From positions 6,758,001 through 6,822,000 of the forward strand of contig NC_049561.1 of NCBI RefSeq assembly GCF_013368755.1: 64,000 nucleotides of DNA, given 5' to 3'. This document shows, one piece after another, positions 55,923 to 64,000 of the stretch (positions are counted from its first letter, which is position 1; the number at the start of each line of letters is the position of its first letter). Source of the stretch: Talaromyces rugulosus. Lineage: Eukaryota > Ascomycota > Eurotiomycetes > Eurotiales > Trichocomaceae. The position numbers and the translations under genes are program-made. Below the pieces are notes generated by a model. That model saw only the letters and a list, made by a program, of their open reading frames with translations. It was not told the origin of the DNA and made no database searches.

Positions 55923-56573
55923 AATATATATTTCCCATATTTCTCTCTTGTGTTCTTCACTGCGTCTGACTTGGAGCATATACATTATGTTATATGTTAT
56001 ATGTCTTGTTTATTTTCATTTCCAAGCTCTTTTTTTTTCATGTTTAGTATAATGAGACGATCCGACTTTGTTATAGATCAAAACAAAAAGTTCTATTGGC
56101 ATTTTATTTCTTTAATCATTCGAATCGTATAATACAAGTTCCAGGTCAATATCAACTTGGAAATAAATACATTGATGCAGTTGAGCAAGTTAACACGGCT
56201 CAATGCCATCTTTTTATTTAGAAAGCACTCTTCCAGGTGTCCCCTCAATGTCATTTCATGACGAGGCACATAATATAATATATTCAATACATGTAAGAAA
56301 ACGGTAAGCCAAGTAGCGTGAGAAATAGGTGGTGAGAACATGACAGACGGACAAAACATTAAATTAGCACATACTGTATACGTACAAGGTAGTGCAGAAT
56401 TACAGTCGATCGTAGTAACGAAGACATGGTTTAGTCTGGTAGATATGTGCTAACGTATGAAAAAAAAAAAATGGATATCAAGATGTTGAACAGCAAAACC
56501 CGACCCTCATAAAACAGACATAAAAGGAATATCATAAGGAACAAGATAAAAAGTCAAAAAAACGAAACCACGT
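55923..56573. other. Convergent intergenic region
   Basis: 3' regions of eIF3d and the bZIP gene. AT-rich, with short A- and T-runs (11 A near 56460). Nothing else seen. Confidence 0.55.
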
Positions 56574-58116
56574 CTATGCGTACATAGCAGGGTCCTCGGT
56601 AATTCGTTGCGGTAAAGCGCGGCTGTTGTACAGTTTAGTTCCCAAAACACCTTGCAAGCAATCGCGCAACTCGAAATCTTCAATCACTGCGCCAAAGCCA
56701 TAGCATCGAACCTTGGCATTTAGCGTGTCGATGATCGTCTTTACGTCATCTTTCGTGAGCGTATGGTATTGGTTATGGTTTTTCAGACTCTGGAGAACCA
56801 TGATGGGGGTTACCTGCCCGTCGGTAATGAGCTGTCTGCTGAGGTTAAGAAGTTTTTCAAGATCCGGAGTCGGGAGATCGTATGTTTGGTGCGGGTATGG
56901 ATTGCCTTCGGGGACAGTCAGGATATGACTAGGTGGTGGGCAAGAAGCCATCAGAGCATGGCCAGAAAAGAAAGACTCGTTTTCAACATCCTTATGGGAC
57001 TCCCGGCACAGGTATTCGGTGTGATCTCGGCACGGCGCCTCAAGTGTAAGGATAAAGTCGATCCCTAGTTGGGGCTCTTTTTCGAAGATTCCTGGATACG
57101 GAGATATGGCCTCGACAGGGTCACCTTTGCTTGAAAAGTCTAGAGTTCCGTGAGTCGTTGGGCTGGAGTGATAGCGATTGTGGGGGAACGTGGTGTATTG
57201 AGATCCATTCTGCTCGCCAGCGCTAGGCGGAGTCAACGGGGAGCTCAGGCTGGATGGAGGCGTCGTGACGAACACGGGTCGAGAAGGGTAATTGGTTGAG
57301 TGAGAGCCTGTCGTACTGCCAGTGGTATAAGCCTCGGTCGCAGATGTCGATGGTTTTCGTGCTGCGAGCGTAGCTTTGGCTCGGTTGAGTTCTGCTTCGA
57401 ATGGGATGCTGTGCGCCGCCAGGATTTGTTTGAGGTAATCATTCTCTGTTCTTAGCAGTTGTATCTCCTCATATTGTTGCTGGTTTTGCTGCCGCGTATT
57501 GTTCAATTCGACGACGTGGGTTTCCCGTAACCGAGAGTATTCGCCCTCCAATGTGCGGATGTATTGTTCTTTGCGCTCGCGATGCGTTCTACACGGACGC
57601 GAGATGTCAGTTAACGGCTACTATTTAAAATTCGCCTTGAAGACTATACCTTTGCGCCTGTCGGTTAAGCTCCTGTCTCCGGGTGAGAGCCGGTTTGGCG
57701 TCTGGTTTGGGCCCTCGTCGCTTGGCGGGTTGTCCATCTAGAAAGGCGTCAATTTGACGAGAACGCAAGACAGTGTCAGGAAAACCAACCTCTCGTCGTC
57801 TTTTTCGGGCCACTGCTACCCCCTAGCATTTTGAGAAAACCGATATTGAGTTTGCTTGACTCAGGGATGCCATCTAGCAACAGATTCTTGTGGTCAGTCT
57901 AGTTTTGCGAGGTGGCGATAAAACGAGCATCCGCGAACATCGAAACATCAATAGAAAACTCCTCGCGGGCCAGAGACTTTATAATCAACTGGCTGCAGGG
58001 TCCAATAGTAGAGCAAGATGATCGGAGGAGGAACAATGTCAAGGCCGTAACTCACCAGAGTCACCACTCGGCGTGTCTCGCATGCTAGCATCGTTGGGAT
58101 AGTTGGACGTCGACAT
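56574..58116 (-). CDS. bZIP transcription factor
   Basis: Exons 58116-58056, 57822-57790, 57737-57650 and 57588-56574 (introns 233, 52 and 61 nt), 398 aa. The first exon (MSTSNYPNDASMRDT) joins in frame to GGSSGPKKTTR, then to DGQPAKRRGPKPDAKP. An alternative ATG at 57829 would skip the first exon. The basic region ELNRQAQRTHRERKEQYI is split by the third intron, and leucine-type heptads follow (LEGEYSRLRE...LLRTENDYLKQIL). A Ser/Thr/Pro-rich middle (TTPPSSLSSPLTPPS) precedes a conserved C-terminal half with several Cys (APCRDHTEYLC, CYGF, DCLQGVLG). Cys-containing AP-1-like factors can sense redox, but this one lacks the clear Cys-rich domains, so its stimulus is unknown. Confidence 0.85.
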
Positions 58117-59935
58117 TGCGGGTTTCGGCTTGTCGGACCGGGCGGTTCCACGTCGCTGTGGCTAATTGAATCGAAATAGATCCTTGAATCGAAGAGGCGG
58201 CTTCAATAGAAGGACAGATCGTAAAACTCCGAGCCGTGGTGAGTAGAATTGGGAGGGACAATCGCCTTGTGTGTCGCGAGGAGTTAAAGCCGGCGGGGGG
58301 TGGGGAGTGAGAGCCGTTGAGAAGTTTAATAACTCTTTCTTTCTTCCTTCTGCGGGTCTCGTCCTCCGCCCACGGGTTGTTCGCTATAATAAATATTGAA
58401 CGAGGTGTTTGTTATTGTTATTATTATCGGGTACCGGCATCGGTGTATGCTCGTTCCTGGTGAAGATGCAATTGTGTCGTTCGTTGTATGAAAACTGCAC
58501 AGAACGGGAGAAAAAGAGCGCGTTCTTGGCGGGCCCGGCTCAGCCTCTGGACCTCTATACAACACGCGGTGCGCGTTACCAGGAACTGATTAGTCGCCAG
58601 TCCACTCGCCTCTCACAGTCCCACGCATGCAGGTGCTAGGAATGCGATACGTCGCACGCGGAGACAAATCGTATTGCAGTAATCCTATTATCCTACACGT
58701 TGTGCCCAGCCTGACCAGTCTGCTGTCGAACCAGACAGGCAATCTCTCCGCCGAACCAAATGTAATGTCGCTTCGGGCTTTGGTACACATACGCCTACCG
58801 CCGGGGACCTCCACAAGGCTTGGAGTTCTAACCGATCTAGGCAAACGGGCTGAAAGTCCCGAACCGACCAGACGCCCAGAAGGCTGGAACCAATTGGCAA
58901 ATACGAGATCAGTTGTGTGTGTGGGATCATCCGGCGTTGCTCGGGTGCAAGTCGGCCGACGCCACTGAGCGTCGTCCTCAGCATATGCTTGTCTGAAGGC
59001 TCTGATCCACAGGCGCCATTTCGAGAACGGGCTGTACGTCAGCGCTCAGTCCAGATCGACCGCGGCGGACTATGCTTATGCCGTGTAAGCAGCGCGTCGA
59101 TTCCAAGTAAAGTCCATAATAGGCCTCTACTTGTCCGTAGACCCTTGCCTCAAACCCCGGCCAAGTGGATCACTGAAAGGGTAGAGACATTGCAGCGGTG
59201 TGTCCGTTTCGATTTGATTGGCATATCGCCTACCGACTCGTCGAGAGAGTTTTCTCGCACTGTATCTGAAACCTACGAAACTTAATCTGTCGGCACGGTG
59301 GTATACGGAAATCCGTCCTCAAGCAAGGCGTAAAGTACGCATCAATGGCAGCGTCATACATTAAGCAGTCTGTCGGAATGTAGTTATTCAATCTCTTGGG
59401 AACAGTCAGACGTAGACTGCCGATATGGCGAGCTCGGCGATTCGCCACGGTAGCACAGATTGATTAGTTGTGATGGTGGAACAGTATACACGGTGTAACA
59501 GCAGTGCCCTCAATGAGCATGTCGAAGCTTTTGCTCCATCAAAAATGAAATTTTCAATCCGCAGCTGACCCTGAATGGTCGTCAACAATGCGGCCGATGT
59601 ATCGTCTTTCTTCAGTCGTGTCGTCACATGTGCCGCCGTTGCAGCGGGGGGCTAAAAGTCGTGGCGACGCATCGAGTTCAGAGTTCAGGCTGCATACTAG
59701 TTAGTGATTAGTGATTCACTAGTGCATTGGAGATGAGATCTGATCGTGGAAGCATTATTATTGAACTAGTTGACTTGTTGTCCTGGCGAAAAGATGTAAA
59801 AACGGAGGTTGAATGTCCCGAGAAAGGAAGGAACGCGGCCGTGGTCGTTGCCGCCATTGCGCTTGCCTCATTATCCGCAATGCACTCACTCACTAGCGAC
59901 CATGAACTTTGTTCATCACCGCAGCCTCAGAGCAG
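58117..59935. other. 1.8-kb divergent intergenic region
   Basis: Long shared upstream region of the bZIP factor and the uncharacterised gene. Contains several short ORFs on both strands but none with consistent coding signal. Long regulated upstream regions and transcribed leaders are common for bZIP genes; an ncRNA cannot be excluded. Confidence 0.45.
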
Positions 59936-61546
59936 ATGACACTCAACACTGAAGTTCTCGTCCACGTCGCTGCACCCAGTGGAGCACGAGATGATGCGCG
60001 CTACCGCGCTCTCGTCGAGTCGTGCCTGGCCTTTGAGCCTGTCTCACGACTCCGCGTATATAGCGATGCGGACGACCTCGACGTGACAGTAGAAGACCTC
60101 ACCTCGTCTTTGGCCTCGTCTGCTGGTCAATCATTGCCTTTGCCAGAGATCATCAATGACGATACCTCGTTTAATTCGGGCGACGAACTGAACAGTCTAT
60201 TAGAGCCGCATTATCCCGCGGCTACAAGTCGCGACGATGCGCTGGCCCGGATTTCGTCGCAGCAGCCTGGAGGATTCGTCGCGCATGTTCCTTCGACGCC
60301 AATACGATACCAGTCAACGGAGGAGGAAGACAGCGAACTCTCCTGTCGAGCTCCTATTCCCCTTGGACGCCAGGATTCCACAGACCAGACACATTCGCAG
60401 TCATCAGAGAGGGGGACCGGTCCTAGTTCTACAGCAGTTAAGCACAGCAATAAACCAACTTCATCACAGGCCACGCAAGCTGGGATTTCGGAATCATTGA
60501 CCTGGGGCACTCCTTTAGACACGATTCCAGATTCGCAGCCTAGAACATCACCGCCACGGGGAGATCATGATAATGACCAAACGGCAATCGATAACGTGCA
60601 AGTCGACCGGTCGTACGTGCCTGACACAGTTCGCCAGTCGAAGCATTTTAGACTTGAAGGGACCAGCAGAGACCCGAGTCCAGATACCAGTGAGACGAGA
60701 GTGCTTTCGTCAATGCCCTCTCCAGGTTCCCCTTCCAAGAGTCTTCCGCCAGCGAAAGCATCTACTGCTCAACCAGCAGAAACCTTTACTAAGCCAGTGG
60801 GTAAAAGAAAAAAGGCCAAGAATAACGACTATCAAAAGGACTCCTCCCATAGTGACAACCATGCCAGTGTGGAGACCCCCATCGAAGCAGCATCCTCCTT
60901 CGCATCCGATCAACAAAATCCTAAAAGGCGTCAAATTCTCCCACAGACCCGAGAAATCATCTCCCTCGACGATATTCCGCTCGAAATCCGTGGACCCAAT
61001 CCAGAAGTCTCAAACGAAAAGTTCCGCACTCATGTAACACCAACCCTTCAAGCTCTCGCCGACCGCATGAAGCTTGCCTCGCGATTCTCTCCTTCTCAGC
61101 AAACCCGTGCTCTACACCCACTCGAGCGAGGATACTGGTTTATTCAGAACATCACTATCAAACAAGACACCGACGAGTCCGAAATTCAACCACAGTCTAC
61201 AACCAACCCAACCTTACAAATCTGGACCCTGTCATTCTTCTCTCAGTTTTGGTGCTTCCTCCGCGATTTCCTCATCGAAGGACGCGCCGGATGGGGCGTA
61301 TGGTGTCTTGTTGAAGAGTCCTCTTCTCCAGATCCCAACCGACAAACAGCAGACTCGCTGGACTCGGTAGAAGAAAGATCACCCTCCTCATCAAAAGCTA
61401 AATCCGTCAATCTCAAGATCTACACCTGGGGCGAAGTTGCGCCGCATATTTATATGCTCCTCTTCCTCGCAACAGAGAGACGGGTTCGCAAATTACAAGG
61501 TGTCGAGTGGAGAGATGCGAGAGATAAAACCGTTATCAAGATGTGA
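59936..61546 (+). CDS. Conserved fungal protein of unknown function
   Basis: Single exon, 536 aa from ATG 59936 (the frame extends nine codons upstream without an ATG). The N-terminal ~45 residues (MTLNTEVLVHVAAPSGARDD, then RYRALVESCLAFEP) and the C-terminal ~170 (ALHPLERGYWFI, RDFLIEGRAGWGVWCLVEE, LKIYTWGEVAPHIYMLLFLATERRVRK) look ordered and conserved. The middle (80-360) is Ser/Thr/Pro-rich, low complexity, with a basic KRKKAKNN patch that could be a nuclear localisation signal. I do not recognise a domain. Convergent to ARS2 with a 332-bp gap. Confidence 0.75.
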   Translation: MTLNTEVLVHVAAPSGARDDARYRALVESCLAFEPVSRLRVYSDADDLDVTVEDLTSSLASSAGQSLPLPEIINDDTSFNSGDELNSLLEPHYPAATSRDDALARISSQQPGGFVAHVPSTPIRYQSTEEEDSELSCRAPIPLGRQDSTDQTHSQSSERGTGPSSTAVKHSNKPTSSQATQAGISESLTWGTPLDTIPDSQPRTSPPRGDHDNDQTAIDNVQVDRSYVPDTVRQSKHFRLEGTSRDPSPDTSETRVLSSMPSPGSPSKSLPPAKASTAQPAETFTKPVGKRKKAKNNDYQKDSSHSDNHASVETPIEAASSFASDQQNPKRRQILPQTREIISLDDIPLEIRGPNPEVSNEKFRTHVTPTLQALADRMKLASRFSPSQQTRALHPLERGYWFIQNITIKQDTDESEIQPQSTTNPTLQIWTLSFFSQFWCFLRDFLIEGRAGWGVWCLVEESSSPDPNRQTADSLDSVEERSPSSSKAKSVNLKIYTWGEVAPHIYMLLFLATERRVRKLQGVEWRDARDKTVIKM

Positions 61547-61878
61547 CACTACAAATTGCTTTACTTGTATATACCCTTGCTTATTGTCGCGTGCTATTTA
61601 ATATTTTTTTTTTAAAAAAAAAAGGGCTGTCAATATTTCATGTACAAATAAATCCAACTTCTAGACTTTATGAACTACCTTCAATTCTACGAGAGAGAGA
61701 AAAATATATGCTTAAAACTTTCTTTCCATTTTGACTCCATTCAAATATCTTCTTATTCACTCGCGAGAGAAATAAAAATGCGATAGTTAGAAAACAACTA
61801 CATGTATAATACACCGATTTACCCATAAACAAATGGCTTTTCGAGAGTAAATCCCTCCGTTTTTTCCCCCCTACTTTC
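61547..61878. other. Convergent 3' region
   Basis: 332 bp with a TTTTTTTTT/AAAAAAAAAA junction at ~61606-61623 that can form a hairpin; probably transcript-end sequences of two convergent genes. Confidence 0.5.
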
Positions 61879-64000
61879 TCAATAATTCAACTCCCCGCTT
61901 CCCGAATTCCCAACTGCGTCCAAATCTTCATAGCTTTTCAGACTACGTCCTTGGACTGCCTCCCTCGGACCCATGGCCTGTTGCCCGCTTCCGCCATCTG
62001 GGAATCCGGGACCACCACCACCTTGTGAAGAAAACAGGGCTGCGGCTGCAGGATGGCCGTGTGGGATATATGGGATGTTTCCTCCGCCGGCTTGCATCCG
62101 ACCGCCAGAGCCAAGCATACTCGGGATACCTCCTCTGATCGGGCTGAGACGGCCATAGTTGCCGCCGCCGCCGCCGCGATTACCGCCTCCGCGTCGATCG
62201 TATGGACCTGAACGGTGGCTATATCGTCCGCCGCCGCGACGCATAGCGCCTGGTTGGTGGTGGCCGCCGTGCATGCCTGAGCCATCGCCGGCCATGAGGC
62301 CATTGAAGCCGGGTTGGTTGACGCCCATGAAGCCTCCGAAATTGCCGCTGGGCATGCCCTGGAAGTTACCAGGGACATTCCCGCCGTTAAAGTACGGTGG
62401 CATGTTGGCAAGGTTGAATCCGCGTGGCGTGCCTGGCGTCATGTGGTTCCCAGCCAGTGGGAAATGGCCGTTGCTGTTGGCATCGGATCGCGATGGTGCA
62501 ATGTGCGAAGGGTCCAAGACGTATGCATTGACCAGCGTGAGCTAAAAACACAGTCAGTCAGCCCTTGTGTTATTGCCGTCAATAATGGGATTTCACTTAC
62601 CTCGTTCTTGATATTCTCGTACCAGTCTTCATGCCTTTTCTCAACGTGCTTGCGCCAAAAGTGGTCCGCCTTGAACAGCTTATTGCAGTCAGGCACTTTG
62701 CACCGGAACTTGGACTCGTCTTCCTGCTTGACGTTTTTCACCAATTCCTCCTCCAGGGCCTCGTCCACTGGCTGCCCGCCCAGTTTCGAGATGTCGACAT
62801 TCTCCGGCTCCAATATCTGAAGCAGTTTATCTTCAAAGGTTTTTACCCAATTGAAAGCGCGTTGCAATTGTTGTTCTGATTTTGACAGTTTCTGCGGTCG
62901 TTTTTCTTCGACTGGGGATTCTTCCTCGCCTTCTTCCAACACCGCTGCCGGCGCCGTCTCCTTCTTTTTGACTGGGAAAGGCAGCCCCATGGCACTGGCT
63001 CTGGCAACTTCCTTGGCCTGGTTACTCAGACCGGACCTTGGTCGGCGAAGATGGCCACCAGGACACTTTCGAACAAGCTCGTGAACCGAGTCGCTCTCAA
63101 ACACACAGAAGAAGCAAAAGTTGTAGACACGGCGAAGATATTCGACCATCAAATCCACTTTTTTCTTCTTGATGATGAGATCTTCGTCATCCACTTCTTC
63201 ATCGACACCTTCCGTTTCCTCTCCCTCCTCTGCCTCTTCTCCTTCTTCAATCATGGCATCCGAGTCCTTTCTTTTCTTTGCATTCTCTGGGTTGGCTACA
63301 GGTTGCAACAGGCCCCTTGAATGAAGGTCCTCAACGCGCGCCTCGATTTTAGCATAGCCATCAACCTCGCCCATTTCCGAGTCAAGCTTGACAACAAGAC
63401 GACGGGCGAGTTCCACATCACGTTCAATACGCTCGGGAGAAGAGAAAAGATCCCAAAGAGCTTTCTTGCGGGGCTGAGATGGGGGTACATGTACACCAAC
63501 GTGACAGACAAAGTCTCCATGAACTGGGTCCTGAATCGTCTTGTCATTGACAGCCTCCGCAGCCTTTTGCGCCGTGGATGTCGAATTGCCCGTTCCATTC
63601 ACTGTTTCGATTTCTGCCCCTTCTTCATCGCGACCATCGCCGCGGTCGACAAAGGAAGGTTCTTCTTCTGCTGGATGGAGCATGATCCATCCCATGCGGT
63701 GAAACTTTTTGGATGGGTTAGGATCGCTCAAGCTTAGCCATTTGAACCCGCCATCTGACTCGCCGAGATGCTCTTTGCAGAATTCCTCGATGTTGCTCCG
63801 GCTGACATTCGGAGCCAAGGTCTTGATCAACAAAGCAGGCTGTGACGAGGATTCGTCACGAAGCTCGGCTCCGCGCGCAGGTAGAAGATCGAGGACACCG
63901 AGGGTCTCGCCTACTGCTGTGGCCTCGCCTTCCTCCTTTTCAATCACACCGCCTGCCCCGTCGCTCTCGCTTTTGTAGATGCCCTCCAAGGTAAACTCGT
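61879..64000 (-). CDS. ars2: ARS2/SERRATE homologue (RNA processing zinc-finger protein), 5' part beyond window
   Basis: Exons from the right edge to 62601, then 62541-61879 (intron 59 nt, GTAAGT...TTTAG). About 687 residues are visible and the frame is open to the window end (EFTLEGIYKSES at the edge). Features: an RRM-like central segment (LLIKTLAPNVSRSNIEEFC), an acidic stretch (MIEEGEEAEEGEETEG), the ARS2 core with the C2H2 finger CKVPDCNKLFKADHFWRKH, and a Gly/Met/Arg-rich tail (RRGGGRYSHRSGPYDRRGGG) ending in GELNY. ARS2 bridges the nuclear cap-binding complex to RNA decay or processing; fission yeast Pir2 acts in RNA elimination with the MTREC complex. The fungal acidic insert and RGG tail are expected variants. 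Confidence 0.92.

Noticed and set aside
55464..55985. 173-codon minus-strand ORF
   Set aside because: Antisense of eIF3d; Val/Leu/Gly-rich translation caused by the acidic coding strand.
62159..62545. 128-codon Pro-rich plus-strand ORF
   Set aside because: Mirror of the Gly-rich ARS2 tail; proline repeats are the antisense of glycine codons.
1..64000. CRISPR arrays, rRNA, tRNA
   Set aside because: No regularly spaced identical repeats, and no convincing T-loop/acceptor combination was seen by eye; a tRNAscan-type search would be decisive for tRNAs.

Overview
This window is nuclear DNA of a filamentous ascomycete. Protein genes carry many short introns (about 44-80 nt, GT...AG with pyrimidine-rich ends), and the families are typically fungal: ABCC and MFS transporters, a Zn2Cys6 regulator, a LaeA-like methyltransferase, tyrosinase, GH27, Ted1/Cdc1, eIF3d and Ars2. 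Protein style and the moderate GC content suggest Eurotiales, possibly a Talaromyces-like species; that placement is inference.

The left three quarters (about 1-50 kb) is accessory chromatin. It has AT-rich gene-poor gaps, a MITE, degenerate tandem repeats and secreted or transport genes. In order: the 3' part of a UbiD/Fdc1-type decarboxylase; a gene desert with an IFI6/IFI27-like membrane protein; a secreted multidomain glycoside hydrolase with ricin-type repeats; a membrane-anchored steryl-ester-type lipase; a GH27 alpha-galactosidase; a frameshifted cytochrome P450; a 298-bp TA-flanked MITE; a ten-exon LaeA-like methyltransferase; a secreted phospholipase C-type phosphoesterase; a sugar MFS transporter; a secreted amidase; a disrupted phytanoyl-CoA-dioxygenase-like gene; a 14-exon ABCC transporter; an MFS exporter; an ML-domain lipid-binding protein overlapping a 5'-truncated secreted-type ORF; a PQ-loop protein; an APH-fold kinase; a Zn2Cys6 regulator; and a tyrosinase.

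The right end (about 51.5-64 kb) is conserved core genome: a Ted1/Cdc1-type phosphoesterase sharing a short divergent promoter with eIF3d, a bZIP factor, a conserved uncharacterised protein and ARS2, which runs off the edge.

Gene models were built by hand from the reading frames plus splice signals, and exon phases were checked. Indel-like disruptions occur only in the accessory part (P450 twice, dioxygenase, probably the Zn2Cys6 gene), while the core genes are intact, which fits gene decay better than uniform sequencing error. No complete, clearly novel system was found. The best candidates are the orphan dioxygenase/ABC/MFS block (28.5-38.3 kb) and the overlapping truncated gene pair at 39.2-39.5 kb. 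No tRNA, rRNA or CRISPR array was recognised.
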